Translations under genes and position numbers: made by a program
Shown here: one piece after another, positions 26,379 through 38,558 of the stretch
Position numbering within the stretch: the stretch's first letter is position 1
Layout of the letters: each line of letters opens with the position of its first letter
Notes under the pieces: model-generated
The model's database searches: none
What the model was told of the DNA's origin: nothing
The model's input: the letters and a program-made list of their open reading frames with translations, nothing else
Source: Streptomyces flavofungini
GTDB lineage: Bacteria; Actinomycetota; Actinomycetes; Streptomycetales; Streptomycetaceae
Reading direction: 5' to 3'
Assembly (NCBI RefSeq): GCF_030388665.1
Contig: NZ_CP128846.1
Location: 2,644,001-2,708,000 of the forward strand
DNA length: 64,000 nucleotides

Positions 26379-26951
26379 TCACTCCGTGAGCGCCGCCTGC
26401 CACGTCCAGGACGTAGGGCGCTCACGCCCGTCGAGGTCGCCGCGCCCCGTGCACCAGAGCAGCACGGCCGCGGGGTCGCCGTCCGGGGCGTCGGGGAAGA
26501 GCCGGGCGAGCACACGCTCGCACAGCGTCCCGGGAGGCAGCCACTCCACGGCGAGGCCCTGGGTGATGTCGTGCGTGTGCAGGAGGATCTCGGCGGTCCC
26601 CATCGCCGCGAAGCCCGTGGGGTCGCACGGCCCCCAGTGCCAGGCGCGGGCATCCGCCGGGGAGGCGTCGAGAGCGCTGGCGAGGAGCCCCGCCGCGGCG
26701 GTGACGACGCGCAGGATGTCGGCCGGAGCGGCGGACGGGCGGACGGTCAGGTCGAACGGCAGGTACGCGGTGCCCGGGCGGGCGCTCAACTGGCCCGCGT
26801 AGGCCAGCAGGTCGTGCGCGATGTGGGCCGCCGTGGTCCGGCAGCTCCACTCCAGGGGACCCGCGGGGGCGGACGCCCAGTCGCGGTCCGCGTGCGGGCC
26901 GAGCACCCGCAGCAGTTCGGCGGCGGCTTCCCTGACGTCGCTGCTGTCCAT
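26379..26951 (-). CDS. Maleylpyruvate isomerase N-terminal domain (DinB-like) protein
   Basis: 190-aa member of the mycothiol-dependent/DinB-like metal-binding superfamily common in actinobacteria. The pattern WSCRTTAAHIAHDLLAYAGQ, with a metal-ligand His, and the later LLHTHDITQGL segment match this fold. Enzymatic role unknown; many members use mycothiol as cofactor. It follows ftsH, 35 bases after its stop on the same strand, and converges with the methyltransferase. Confidence 0.8.
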   Translation of the reverse strand: MDSSDVREAAAELLRVLGPHADRDWASAPAGPLEWSCRTTAAHIAHDLLAYAGQLSARPGTAYLPFDLTVRPSAAPADILRVVTAAAGLLASALDASPADARAWHWGPCDPTGFAAMGTAEILLHTHDITQGLAVEWLPPGTLCERVLARLFPDAPDGDPAAVLLWCTGRGDLDGRERPTSWTWQAALTE

Positions 26952-26986
26952 GGCGGCACGCTAACCAGTCCCCACACACGCGTGCC

Positions 26987-28918
26987 TCACGTTTCCTTGG
27001 TGAGCCGCGTGATTCCGGCCACCCTGTAGGCGTCGGCCTCCTCCAGGGTCTCGTTCTCCAGGAGGGACGCGGCCAGGGCGTCCAGTTGGGCGCGGTGGTC
27101 GCGGAGTTGGCGGCAGGCGCTCTCGTAGCACTCGTCGACGATGCGGCGCATCTCGCCGTCGATGGCGTCGAGGGTCTCCGGGGCGGCAGCCAGGCCGTAG
27201 GCCTGCTGGGCGTCGTTCGGAAGGGCCGAGAGGCGGCCCACGCGCTCGCTCATGCCCCAGCGGGCCACCATGCCGCGGGCGATGTTGGTGACCTGCTCCA
27301 GGTCGTTCTCGGCGCCGGTCGTGACGACTCCGTAGACGACGTGTTCAGCCGCCATGCCACCGAGAGCGCCGATGATCCGGCCGCGCAGATACTCCTCCGT
27401 GTACGCGTACTTGTCGGCGTCCGGAGTCGACAGGGTGACGCCGAGCGCACGTCCGCGCGGCACGATGGTGATCTTGCGGACGGGGTCGGCACCCGGCTGC
27501 AGCATCCCCAGCAGGGCGTGCCCGCTCTCGTGGTACGCGGTGCGGCGGCGCTCCTCGTCGGGCATCACCAGCGGCCGCTCGGCGCCCAGTTGCACCTTCT
27601 CCAGGGCTTCGGAGAGGTCGGACTGCGTGACCTGCTCCTGCCCCCGCTTCACGGCGAGCAGGGCGGCCTCGTTCGCGAGGTTGGCCAGGTCCGCGCCCGT
27701 CATGCCCGGGGTCGTACGGGCGATCCGGGCCAGGTCCACGTCCTTCGCCAGGGGGATCGCCCGGGTGTGGATGGCGAGGATGGCCTCGCGGCCGCCGCGG
27801 TCGGGCGGGGAGACGTTGACGACGCGGTCGAAGCGGCCGGGGCGGGTCAGGGCCGGGTCGAGGATGTCGGCGCGGTTGGTCGCGGCGATGACGATGACGC
27901 CCTCGGAGCCGGAGAAACCATCCATCTCGGTGAGGATCTGGTTGAGGGTCTGCTCACGCTCGTCGTGTCCGCCCATGCCGCTGCCGCCCCCGCGGGCCCG
28001 CCCGATGGTGTCGATCTCGTCGATGAAGATGATGGCCGGCGCGACCTTGCGGGCCTCGGCGAACAGCTCACGCACGCGCGAGGCCCCCACCCCCACGATC
28101 ATCTCGATGAACTCCGACGCGGACGCCGAGAAGAACGGCACCCCTGCCTCACCGGCGACGGCCCGCGCCAGCAGGGTCTTGCCGGTTCCCGGCGGCCCGG
28201 CGAGCAGCACGCCGCCGGGCATCCGCGCGCCCATCTTCCGGTAGGCGTCGGGATTCTTCAGGAAGTCGACGACGTCGTTCAGCTCGCCCTCGACCTCGTC
28301 GATGCCCGCGACGTCCTCGAAGGTGGTCCGCTTCTCGCCCGGCTCCAGCTCGACGGGCTTCGGCGGCTGCTTGCGCCCGAGCATGCCGCCCGCACCGCCC
28401 ATCCCGGACGCCATCCGCCGCGCGATGAAGATCCACAGCACCACGAGCAGCAGCATCGGGGCGAGCGAGATCAGCAGGTTGGACAGGAAGCTGCGCTCCT
28501 GCACCACAGGCTCCGCGGTGACCGTGACCTTGTTCTTCGTCAGATCGCCCCACAGCTCGTCGTCCGCGAACTCGGGCCGCTGCGTCGTAAACTTGGTGTA
28601 CTCCTCACCCCCGTCCGGATCCTTCCGCTCCTTCTTGAGCTGCCCCTGGATCGCGTCGCCCTTGGAGTAGATCTTCGAGACGTTCCCGGAGTCGACCTGC
28701 TTGCTGAACTCCGTGTACGAGATCGTCGGCTCGTCGCCGTCGCCGAAGAAGGAGAGGACGAGGTTGGCGATGAGATAGACGATCAGGGCCGTGAGGATGA
28801 GGCCGCCCCAGCCGCCGGGCAGCTTCCGCTTCGGCGGGGGCGTGGGCGCGGGCTCCGGAGCACCCTCGGAGCGCCACGGCTGCTCGGGCTTCTGACGCGG
28901 TGGCACCGGGTTGCTCAT
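26987..28918 (-). CDS. ftsH: ATP-dependent zinc metalloprotease FtsH
   Basis: Membrane-anchored AAA+ protease for quality control of membrane and short-lived cytosolic proteins. Residues 1-36 are Pro-rich; TM1 about 38-58; an outside loop to about 155; TM2 with [19 protein letters not shown]; Walker A in [16 protein letters not shown]; Walker B in [12 protein letters not shown]; zinc site [10 protein letters not shown]. 643 aa, normal. Streptomyces species often have two FtsH proteins; this is the one beside ffh. The gene is separated from ffh by 223 bases. Confidence 0.97.
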   Translation of the reverse strand: MSNPVPPRQKPEQPWRSEGAPEPAPTPPPKRKLPGGWGGLILTALIVYLIANLVLSFFGDGDEPTISYTEFSKQVDSGNVSKIYSKGDAIQGQLKKERKDPDGGEEYTKFTTQRPEFADDELWGDLTKNKVTVTAEPVVQERSFLSNLLISLAPMLLLVVLWIFIARRMASGMGGAGGMLGRKQPPKPVELEPGEKRTTFEDVAGIDEVEGELNDVVDFLKNPDAYRKMGARMPGGVLLAGPPGTGKTLLARAVAGEAGVPFFSASASEFIEMIVGVGASRVRELFAEARKVAPAIIFIDEIDTIGRARGGGSGMGGHDEREQTLNQILTEMDGFSGSEGVIVIAATNRADILDPALTRPGRFDRVVNVSPPDRGGREAILAIHTRAIPLAKDVDLARIARTTPGMTGADLANLANEAALLAVKRGQEQVTQSDLSEALEKVQLGAERPLVMPDEERRRTAYHESGHALLGMLQPGADPVRKITIVPRGRALGVTLSTPDADKYAYTEEYLRGRIIGALGGMAAEHVVYGVVTTGAENDLEQVTNIARGMVARWGMSERVGRLSALPNDAQQAYGLAAAPETLDAIDGEMRRIVDECYESACRQLRDHRAQLDALAASLLENETLEEADAYRVAGITRLTKET

Positions 28919-29052
28919 ATGCGGACGTTACGACAGGAAACGGGTGCAGGCACCCGGTCCGCGCCCGCCCGGGGACATGCCGGGGACACCCCGGGGAGAC
29001 GCCGTGGACCCATGCGAACACCCGCCCCGGCACCCACCCGGGGATACGCCAA

Positions 29053-29080
29053 GGGCGCCCCACCACACGGCGGGGCGCCC
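29053..29080 (-). terminator. Terminator hairpin after ffh
   Basis: GGGCGCCCC (29053-29061) pairs with GGGGCGCCC (29072-29080) around a 10-base loop, 61 bases past the ffh stop. No U-run follows. Confidence 0.6.
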
Positions 29081-29141
29081 CTGGACGACGTACCGAAAGG
29101 GCCTCGCTCAGCCCAGAGCCCTCCGGCCCGGCCCGAAGAGC

Positions 29142-30704
29142 TCAGCCCATGAACTTCTTGAACTCGTCCGGCAGCTCGAAGTCCTTGCCGCCCTGGGCGC
29201 CCGGCAGCCCGAACGCACCGCCCGCGGCGGCTCCCTCGGCCGCGGCGCGCCGTGCGGCGGCCTCGTCCTCCTGCTGCTTGCGCTTCATCGGGTTGCCCGA
29301 GCGCTGCTTGCCCTTGGCCTGCTTCTGCTTCTTCTTCTGCTTGCCGGGGCCGCCGCCCATGCCCGGCATCCCGGGCATTCCCGGCATGCCGCCGCCCTGC
29401 GCCATGCGGGACATCATCTTGCGGGCCTCGAAGAACCGCTCGACCAGGTTCTTCACGGCGCTGACCTCGACACCGGAACCCTTGGCGATACGGGCCCGCC
29501 GCGAGCCGTTGATGATCGTCGGCTCCTGCCGCTCACCGGGGGTCATCGACTTGATGATGGCCGCGGTGCGGTCGACGTCGCGCTCGTCGAGGTTGTTGAT
29601 CTGGTCCTTGATCTGCCCCATGCCCGGCAGCATCCCGAGCAGCTTGCTGATGCTGCCCATCTTCCTGACCTGCTCCATCTGGGCCAGGAAGTCGTCGAGC
29701 GTGAAGTCCTTGCCGCCCTTGCTGCTCGCCAGCTTGGAGGCCATCTTCTCGGCCTCTTGCTGCGAGAAGGTCTGCTCGGCCTTCTCGATGAGCGTGAGCA
29801 TGTCGCCCATGCCGAGGATGCGGGACGCCATGCGGTCCGGGTGGAACGCGTCGAAGTCGTCCAGCTTCTCGCCGTTGGAGGCGAACATGATCTGACGGCC
29901 GGTGACGTGCGCGATCGAGAGCGCCGCACCACCGCGGGCGTCGCCGTCGAGCTTGGAGAGCACGACGCCGTCGAAGCCGACGCCGTCCCGGAAGGCCTCC
30001 GCCGTGTTGACGGCGTCCTGACCGATCATCGCGTCGACGACGAAGAGGACCTCGTCCGGGCTGACGGCGTCGCGGATGTCCGCGGCCTGCTGCATCAGCT
30101 CCTGGTCGATGCCGAGGCGTCCGGCGGTGTCGACGACGACGACGTCGAACTGCTTCGTACGCGCGTACTCGATCGAGTCCTTCGCGACCTGCACCGGGTC
30201 GCCGACGCCGTTGCCCGGCTGCGGGGCGTAGACCCCGACGCCCGCGCGCTCGGCGACGACCGACAGCTGGTTCACGGCGTTCGGGCGCTGGAGGTCGCAG
30301 GCCACGAGCAGCGGGGAGTGGCCCTGGGCCTTCAGCCAGCGGCCGAGCTTTCCGGCCAGCGTGGTCTTACCGGCGCCCTGGAGGCCCGCGAGCATGATGA
30401 CCGTGGGCGGCTGCTTGGCGAAGCGCAGGCGCCGGGTCTCGCCGCCGAGGATGCCGATGAGCTCCTCGTTGACGATCTTGATGACCTGCTGGGCCGGATT
30501 GAGCGCCGCGGAGACCTCGGCGCCGGTCGCCCGCTCCTTGACCTGCTTGATGAACGCGCGGACCACCGGCAGGGCGACGTCCGCTTCGAGCAGGGCGATG
30601 CGGATCTCGCGCGCAGTGGCGTCGATGTCCGCCTCGGAGAGCCTGCCTTTGCCGCGGAGGTTCTTGAATGTCGCTGCGAGGCGATCGGAAAGAGTGTCGA
30701 ACAC
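29142..30704 (-). CDS. ffh: Signal recognition particle protein Ffh
   Basis: GTPase subunit of the SRP; binds signal sequences and 4.5S-type RNA. NG domain with G1 GLQGAGKTTLAGKLG, G3 DTAGRLGIDQEL, and the SRP54 M domain with the Gly/Met-rich GGGMPGMPGMPGMGGG loop for signal peptide binding, followed by a Lys/Gln-rich tail. The start is GTG 30704 (FDTLSDRLAATFKNLRG follows), giving 520 aa; the longer 707-residue frame has an N-terminus of random Arg/Gly/Pro composition. FtsY, its receptor, is encoded 8 kb away. Confidence 0.97.
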   Translation of the reverse strand: MFDTLSDRLAATFKNLRGKGRLSEADIDATAREIRIALLEADVALPVVRAFIKQVKERATGAEVSAALNPAQQVIKIVNEELIGILGGETRRLRFAKQPPTVIMLAGLQGAGKTTLAGKLGRWLKAQGHSPLLVACDLQRPNAVNQLSVVAERAGVGVYAPQPGNGVGDPVQVAKDSIEYARTKQFDVVVVDTAGRLGIDQELMQQAADIRDAVSPDEVLFVVDAMIGQDAVNTAEAFRDGVGFDGVVLSKLDGDARGGAALSIAHVTGRQIMFASNGEKLDDFDAFHPDRMASRILGMGDMLTLIEKAEQTFSQQEAEKMASKLASSKGGKDFTLDDFLAQMEQVRKMGSISKLLGMLPGMGQIKDQINNLDERDVDRTAAIIKSMTPGERQEPTIINGSRRARIAKGSGVEVSAVKNLVERFFEARKMMSRMAQGGGMPGMPGMPGMGGGPGKQKKKQKQAKGKQRSGNPMKRKQQEDEAAARRAAAEGAAAGGAFGLPGAQGGKDFELPDEFKKFMG

Positions 30705-30853
30705 GGCGGTCGCGAATCCTCGGGATCGGGGGCGGGCGGGCGGGTCGCCCTCCAGGGTATCTGCCTCTCGCCGGGGCGGGTGCCCTCCGTCCCCACCTGA
30801 CCTCGGCCGGGGCCCGCGCGCCCCGCACGACGGGCCCGCAAGCGGACCGCCCT

Positions 30854-33379
30854 CTACCCCCGCAGCACCTCCTCGACGCCCCGAGCCACCTCGACCGCCC
30901 GCTCCCCCGCCAGCGGCGCCCCGTCCACGCCCGTGACGTAGAAGGCGTCCACCGCGTTCGCCCCCAGCGTCGACACGTGCGCGCTGCGCACCCGCACCTC
31001 CGCCGCCTCCAGGGCCCGCCCGATCCGGTGCAGCAGCCCCGGTGCGTCCTGGGCCCGCACCTCGATCACCGTTGCCCGCCGCGACCCCGCCGACGCCACG
31101 GTCACCCGGGGCGGCGGCGCCACCGTGCCGCGCCGTCGCGGATACGAGGCGTCCCGCTCGGCGAGCCGGGCCGCGATGTCGAGGGACCCGTCGAGCGCCC
31201 GCACCAGGTCGGCCCGCAGCCGCGCGGCCTGCGGCATCGAGCCGTACTCGGCGGCGACGCGCCACTGGAGCATCAGGACCGAGCCGGGCATCTCTGCGGG
31301 CAGCGCGACCGCCCGCAGCTCCGCGGTGCGCACGGTCAGGCGGTGCATGGCGAGCACTCCGGCGACGGCGGGCAGCACCCCGCCCTGCTCGGGCACGGCG
31401 ACCAGCAGCTCCACGCCCAGCGGCTCGGCCTGCGCCTCGGCGGAACCGACGGAGGCAGCACCCCCCTCGCCCTCCGGGGCGCCCCCGCCGGCCTCCGCCC
31501 GCAGCGCCACCACCGGCGCCCCCGTCCGCACCGCCTCCACCGCGAGCCGTTCCTCCTCCGCCGACGCGGGCGCGCCGTCCCCGGTCGCGTACGGGTCGTC
31601 GGCCTCATCGCCCGCGAGCACCGAAGCGACCCGTTTCACCAGGTCGGCGACCAGCGAGCCGCGCCAGGACGACCAGGCCGCGGGCCCGGTGGCGAGGGCG
31701 TCCGCCTCCGTGAGGGCATGCAGGAGCTCCAGGGTGCCGGGCGAGCCGACGGCCTCGGCGACGGACCGCACGGTCGCGGGGTCGTCGAGGTCGCGCCGGG
31801 TGGCGGTCTCGATGAGGAGGAGGTGGTGGCGTACGAGACAGGCGAGCACGGCGACGTCGGCGCGGTCGAAGCCGATCCGGGTGGCCACGTCGCGGGCGAT
31901 GATCTCCCCGGCGACGGAGTGGTCGCCGGGCCAGCCCTTGCCGATGTCGTGCAGCAGGGCGGCGACGAGCAGCAGGTCGGGCCGTCCGACGCGACGGGTG
32001 AGGTCGGCGGCGCGGACGGCCGTCTCGACGAGGTGCCGGTCGACGGTCCAGGTGTGGACGGCGTTGCGCTGGGGGCGGCACCAGACCCGCTCCCAGTCGG
32101 GCAGCAGCCGGGTGATCAGGCCCTCGGCCTCAAGGGCCTCCCAGACCTGGACGGTCGGCCGCCCGGCGCCGAGCAGGGTCACCAGTTGCTCGCGGGCCTC
32201 GGCGGGCCACGGCGTCGGCAGCGGCCGGGTGGCGGCCGCGATCCGGCGCACGGCGTGCAGGGACAGGGGCAGCCCGGCCTGGGCGGCGGCCGCGGCGGCG
32301 CGCAGCGGAAGCACGGGGTCCCGCTCCGGCCGGGCGGCCCGCGCGAGCACGACCTCGCCGTCCTGCTCCACGACGCCCTCGGCGAGCGGCGACCGCTCGG
32401 CCACGGCCGCCTTCCCGCCGCCGAGCAGCCCGCGCAGCCGGGGCCTCGCCTTGCGGGACCGCAGCACGCGCCCGACCTCGCGCCAGGTCACGTCGGCGGC
32501 GTAGGCGACGGTGCGCGCGGCCTCGTACACCTGCCGCAGCAGGGTGTCGGCGTCGAGCAGACCGAGTTCGGCGGCGACCTGGTCCTGTTCCTGGAGGGCG
32601 AGCCGGTCGGTGGCGCGGCCGGTCGTGAGGTGCAGGGCGTCGCGTACGTCGAGCAGAGTGCGGCGGGCCTCGGCGAGGCCTTCGCGGGGGGCGTCCGCGA
32701 GCCAGGAGGCGGCGACGGCGCGCAGCGCGGTGGCGTCGCGGAGTCCGCCGCGGGCCTCCTTGAGGTCGGGTTCGAGGAGGTGGCTCAGCTCGCCGTGGCG
32801 CGCGGCCCGTTCCGCGCACAGTTCGCGCAGCTCGGGCAGTCGCTCGGGCGCCTGGTTGCGCCAGTCGGCGAGGACGGCGCCGCGCAGCCCGCCGGTGAGC
32901 CCCGGGTCGCCGGCGATGTGGCGGGCGTCGAGCAGGCCGAGGTGGACCTTCAGGTCGTCGGCCGCGGTCTTGCGGGCCTCGGCGGGGGTGCGGACGGAGT
33001 GGTCGAGGGCGAGGCCGAGGTCCCAGACGGGGTACCAGATGCGGTCGGCGAGGGCGGCGATCGCGCCCGGGTCGGCGGCGCCGTCGTGGAGGAGCAGCAG
33101 GTCGAGGTCGCTGCGGGGGGACAATTCGCCGCGGCCGTAGCCGCCGACGGCGACCAGGGCGATGCCCGGCGGCGTGCCGGGCGCGGTGTCGGCGGCGCCG
33201 GCGGCGCCGGCGGCGAAGAGTCCGTTCAGCCAGCCGTCCGTGAGTTCGGCGAGGGCGGAACGGCGCGGCGGCCCGGACCGCGCCTCGTCCTGGAGGAGGC
33301 GCAGCCGGGCCGCCGCGTAGCCGCTGGGTCCGGGGTCTTCCGCTTGTGCTGATTCCTTCGGTGCTTCCACGCTCGTCAC
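30854..33379 (-). CDS. glnD: PII nucleotidyltransferase/deadenylylase GlnD
   Basis: Bifunctional sensor that modifies the PII protein according to glutamine. 841 aa: N-terminal nucleotidyltransferase motif VGGYGRGELSPRSDLDLLLL, then the HD domain LLLVAALLHDIGKGWPGDHS, then two ACT domains at the C-terminus (LLVAVPEQGGVLPAVAGVLA and ARAQDAPGLLHRIGRALE-like). In S. coelicolor this enzyme adenylylates rather than uridylylates GlnK. Last gene of amtB-glnB-glnD, 48 bases after glnB. An Ala/Glu/Gly-rich insert lies before the first ACT domain. Confidence 0.97.
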   Translation of the reverse strand: MTSVEAPKESAQAEDPGPSGYAAARLRLLQDEARSGPPRRSALAELTDGWLNGLFAAGAAGAADTAPGTPPGIALVAVGGYGRGELSPRSDLDLLLLHDGAADPGAIAALADRIWYPVWDLGLALDHSVRTPAEARKTAADDLKVHLGLLDARHIAGDPGLTGGLRGAVLADWRNQAPERLPELRELCAERAARHGELSHLLEPDLKEARGGLRDATALRAVAASWLADAPREGLAEARRTLLDVRDALHLTTGRATDRLALQEQDQVAAELGLLDADTLLRQVYEAARTVAYAADVTWREVGRVLRSRKARPRLRGLLGGGKAAVAERSPLAEGVVEQDGEVVLARAARPERDPVLPLRAAAAAAQAGLPLSLHAVRRIAAATRPLPTPWPAEAREQLVTLLGAGRPTVQVWEALEAEGLITRLLPDWERVWCRPQRNAVHTWTVDRHLVETAVRAADLTRRVGRPDLLLVAALLHDIGKGWPGDHSVAGEIIARDVATRIGFDRADVAVLACLVRHHLLLIETATRRDLDDPATVRSVAEAVGSPGTLELLHALTEADALATGPAAWSSWRGSLVADLVKRVASVLAGDEADDPYATGDGAPASAEEERLAVEAVRTGAPVVALRAEAGGGAPEGEGGAASVGSAEAQAEPLGVELLVAVPEQGGVLPAVAGVLAMHRLTVRTAELRAVALPAEMPGSVLMLQWRVAAEYGSMPQAARLRADLVRALDGSLDIAARLAERDASYPRRRGTVAPPPRVTVASAGSRRATVIEVRAQDAPGLLHRIGRALEAAEVRVRSAHVSTLGANAVDAFYVTGVDGAPLAGERAVEVARGVEEVLRG

Positions 33380-33427
33380 CCAGCGGCTCCTGTTCTCTGT
33401 GGGACTACCGTGCGCAGGCCGTGCGCG

Positions 33428-35536
<2,109 letters not shown>

Positions 35537-37036
35537 TCAGACGGCCTCCGCGGATTCCGGCATGTCGACGGCGAGCTGGTCGGTGAGCCGGACGACGTCC
35601 GCCACGTCCCCGAAGTCCCGCAGGGCGTTGTCGACGGTCTTGCGCAGCCGGGTGTTGACCCGCTCGGAGCGCACCTTCTTGGCGATGGCCAGGGCTTCGC
35701 CCGCGAGCACCGCGCTCTGCTCGGGCTCCTTCTGGAGCAGGTGGACGGTGGCCATCCCGATCAGGTTCAGGGCGTACGACCGCTGGTGCTCGGGGTCGTT
35801 GCCGAAGAGCTCGACGGCGCGCGCCATGACGGGCTCGGCGAGGGAGGCGTACGTGGGGCTGCGCCCGGCCACGTAGGCCAGGTCGCGGAAGGAGTGGGCG
35901 TTCTCGCCGTTGAGCTCCGCCTCGGAGAAGAAGCGGATCCAGTCGGGCTCGGGCTCGTCCCAGTCGTCCGCGTCGGCGAAGGTGTCCTCGGCCATCCGGA
36001 CCGCCCGTTTGCAGCGGCCGGGCTGGCCCATTCCGGCGTAGGCGCGGGCCTCCATCGCATACAGCATCGACTGGGTGCGGGGGCTGGCGCAGTCGCGGCT
36101 GCCGTACTGCGCGAGGTGGATGAGCTCCAGGGCGTCGTCGGGCCGGCCGAGGTGGATCATCTGGCGGCTCATGCTGGAGAGGATGTACGAGCCGAGGGTC
36201 TTCTCGCCGGCTTCCTTGGCGGCGTGCAGGGCGAGGACGAAGTACTTCTGGGCGGTGGGCTGGAGCCCTACGTCGTAGCTCATCCAGCCCGCCAGTTCGG
36301 CCAGTTCGCTCGCCACCTTGAAGAGGCGTTTGGAGGTGTCCTCGGGCTGGGGCTCCTGGAGCAGGTCGGTCACCTCGTGCAGCTGGCCGACGACGGCTTT
36401 TCGGCGCAGGCCGCCGCCGCACTGGGCGTCCCACTGGCGGAACATCACCGTGGTGGACTCCAGGAGGTCGAGCTCGGGGCGGGAGAGGCGGCCGGGGCGG
36501 CGTGGGGTGAGCTGCTGCGGCTCGGGCTCGGCGACCGGAGCGGAGGGTCCTGGCACGAGCCAGCGCTGCATGGGCTCGATCAGGGCGGGTCCTGCGGACA
36601 GGGCGAGCGAGGTGCCGAGGAAGCCGCGCCGGGCCAGCATCAGGTCGCTGCGGCTGAACTCGCTGATGAGGGCGACGGTCTGGGGGCCGGTCCAGGGCAG
36701 GTCGATGCCGGACACGGACGGGGCCTGGTGGGCGGCGCGCAGGCCGAGGTCCTCGACGGCGACGACGCAGCCGAAGCGCTCGGAGAACAGTTCGGAGAGG
36801 ATGCGCGGGATGGGCTCGCGCGGGTTCTCGCCGTCGAGCCAGCGGCGGACGCGCGAGGTGTCCGTGGAGATGTGGTGCGCACCCAACTGGCGTGCTCTGC
36901 GGTTCACTTGGCGGGCCAGCTCGCCCTTCGACCAGCCGCTGCGCACGAACCAGGAACCGAGCATCTCGTTGGGGCGCTTCTCAGCGTTCGCACCGCTACC
37001 GCCACTGCCGCCCACTGGAACGCCCCCATCCCTCAA
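35537..37036 (-). CDS. nsdA: NsdA, negative regulator of sporulation and antibiotic production
   Basis: 499-aa regulator known in S. coelicolor to repress sporulation and antibiotic synthesis. The N-terminal helix-turn-helix-like region (residues about 25-75, with NRRARQLGAHHISTDTSRVR) includes RRWLDGENPREPIPRILSEL, and the C-terminal two thirds is TPR-like, with LGRPDDALELIHLAQYGSRD as one repeat. The position next to amtB is that of SCO5582. It has a 480-base upstream gap, so regulation is likely complex. The Ala/Gly start up to residue 20 is of low complexity. Confidence 0.93.
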   Translation of the reverse strand: MRDGGVPVGGSGGSGANAEKRPNEMLGSWFVRSGWSKGELARQVNRRARQLGAHHISTDTSRVRRWLDGENPREPIPRILSELFSERFGCVVAVEDLGLRAAHQAPSVSGIDLPWTGPQTVALISEFSRSDLMLARRGFLGTSLALSAGPALIEPMQRWLVPGPSAPVAEPEPQQLTPRRPGRLSRPELDLLESTTVMFRQWDAQCGGGLRRKAVVGQLHEVTDLLQEPQPEDTSKRLFKVASELAELAGWMSYDVGLQPTAQKYFVLALHAAKEAGEKTLGSYILSSMSRQMIHLGRPDDALELIHLAQYGSRDCASPRTQSMLYAMEARAYAGMGQPGRCKRAVRMAEDTFADADDWDEPEPDWIRFFSEAELNGENAHSFRDLAYVAGRSPTYASLAEPVMARAVELFGNDPEHQRSYALNLIGMATVHLLQKEPEQSAVLAGEALAIAKKVRSERVNTRLRKTVDNALRDFGDVADVVRLTDQLAVDMPESAEAV

Positions 37037-37516
37037 GCCACTTGTCCGAGGTCCACGTCAAGCCCTAACAGAATGCCGCGTGTTGCGGCGGTCCGTCCGG
37101 AGAATGTCACCCTTCGAACGGGAAACCGACTTGCCTCCGGCATACCCACGAGTGCGCAAGTCCTCGGGTCATGTACCGAAAGTAATCCTACGATCACCGC
37201 TCCGGCGAGGGCGAACGCGGAAACGCCACCATTCGCCACCCCTTCGAATGAACTACCTGCCCGCCGCACACGATTCACTTGACACGGGACAACCGAAAGT
37301 GGGCGGAGCGGAGCACGCAGGGGCGTGGGCAACGGAGTGCACCACCTGTCATGCCTCCGAGCGCGGGCACCACCTGACGGCGGAACGCGGCGAAAGTCGG
37401 CGAGAGTCGGCTTGAGACGTGCACAACGCGTCGAGACGCGACGGGTCACGGTCCGGATCCGTCACGTCGTCACCGCGCACACGTAACCACCGCACACGCG
37501 ACCCGTTGGAGGGGGC
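37037..37516. other. 480-base divergent intergenic region
   Basis: It holds the promoters of nsdA (minus) and the prim-pol gene (plus). It is the least GC-rich stretch of its neighbourhood. A TTGACA hexamer occurs at 37278-37283 on the plus strand, without a clear -10 partner. Short frames crossing it have no coding character. Confidence 0.5.
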
Positions 37517-38389
37517 ATGGGCTTCACGATCGGCGGCATCCGGGGGACCAAAGAGCCCCGGTCCGGTGTCCGGGGGACGAAGGACGTCCGGGGGACCAAG
37601 CAGACGGGCGAGACGGGCGCGGTGGGCGCGACAGGCGCGACGGAGGCGGGCGCAGAGGGGCGCGTGCCCCGCGCGGCCAAGGAGGCGCGCGCCGCGAAAG
37701 ACACCAAGGAGCCGCGCACCACCAAGGACACGCGCCCCTTCAAGGAGCCGAAGGAGCCCCGCTCCGGATCCCGCAGGCGCTGCCGCTCGACCACCGAGGA
37801 GTGCTGCACGACCGTCGCCGAGTACACGGGCCTGTGGGGCTGGCCCGTGGTGCCCGGAGCACGCGCCCAGGACGGCCGCTGCTCCTGCGGCCGCGCCGAC
37901 TGCGCCGCCCCCGGCGCCCACCCCCTGGACTTCGCCCCCGAGATCGCCGCGGGGGCCACCCTCGACGAGGTCACCGAGGCCTGGTCGCAGTTCCCCGGCG
38001 CCGCGGTGATGCTGCCCGTGGGCCGCGCGTTCGACGTGATCGAGGTGGCCGAGGCGGCGGGGCGGCGCGCCCTGGTGCGGCTGGAGCGGATGGGCCTGCC
38101 GCTCGGCCCGGTGACGGCCACTCCGGACGGCCGCACGCACTTCTTCGTGGCCCCCGGCGCCGCCGCCGAACTGCCCCAACTGCTCTACCGCATGGGCTGG
38201 GACGACACCGGGCTCGACCTGCACGGCCTGGGCCCCGGCGCGCACATCACCGCCCCGCCGTCGGACCGCGCGGGCCTCGGTCCGGTCCGCTGGCTGCGCT
38301 CCCCCGACCCCGAGTCCGTCACGGGCCCGCCGCACGCCCGGCTCCTCCTCGGCACGCTGGCGTACGTCGCCCACCGATCGCCCGCGTAA
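37517..38389 (+). CDS. Stand-alone bifunctional primase/polymerase (prim-pol) N-terminal domain protein
   Basis: 290 aa, start ATG 37517 with GGAGGG upstream. The domain after residue about 95 resembles the N-terminal prim-pol fold of replication proteins: EYTGLWGWPVVPGAR, then a Cys-rich loop CSCGRADCAAPGAHPLDFAP, and AVMLPVGRAFDVIEV. No helicase or primase C-terminal domain follows, so replication activity is uncertain. Residues 1-90 are a low-complexity Lys/Arg/Thr/Glu-rich head with repeats of GTK and KEPR. Role unknown; in Streptomyces it stays next to nsdA and ftsY. Confidence 0.85.
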   Translation: MGFTIGGIRGTKEPRSGVRGTKDVRGTKQTGETGAVGATGATEAGAEGRVPRAAKEARAAKDTKEPRTTKDTRPFKEPKEPRSGSRRRCRSTTEECCTTVAEYTGLWGWPVVPGARAQDGRCSCGRADCAAPGAHPLDFAPEIAAGATLDEVTEAWSQFPGAAVMLPVGRAFDVIEVAEAAGRRALVRLERMGLPLGPVTATPDGRTHFFVAPGAAAELPQLLYRMGWDDTGLDLHGLGPGAHITAPPSDRAGLGPVRWLRSPDPESVTGPPHARLLLGTLAYVAHRSPA

Positions 38390-38437
38390 CGCGCGCCCCG
38401 TGCGGGGCCACGCGCCCCCGCACGGCGCCCCCATGAC

Positions 38438-38479
38438 GAAGTGCCCCGCTCCCGGCTGCACCCGGGGGTGGGGCACTTC
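38438..38479. terminator. Bidirectional terminator between prim-pol gene and ftsY
   Basis: GAAGTGCCCC (38438-38447) pairs with GGGGCACTTC (38470-38479) in the gap between two convergent genes. Confidence 0.75.
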
Positions 38480-38481
38480 TT

Positions 38482-38512
38482 CGCTTCTCCGCTTCTCCGC
38501 TTCTCCGCTTTT
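38482..38512. repeat. 8-bp tandem repeat
   Basis: CGCTTCTC occurs three times in a row, then CGCTTTT. It lies just after the terminator stem and supplies a pyrimidine-rich tail on the plus strand. Confidence 0.85.
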
Positions 38513-38558
38513 CCACTGACGGAGCGGGCCGTGCGTAAGCGCACCACGACGCCCCGGC

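Noticed and set aside
29142..31265. 707-codon ffh reading
   Set aside because: The first 187 residues overlap glnD and are Arg/Gly/Ala string; the real Ffh starts at GTG 30704.
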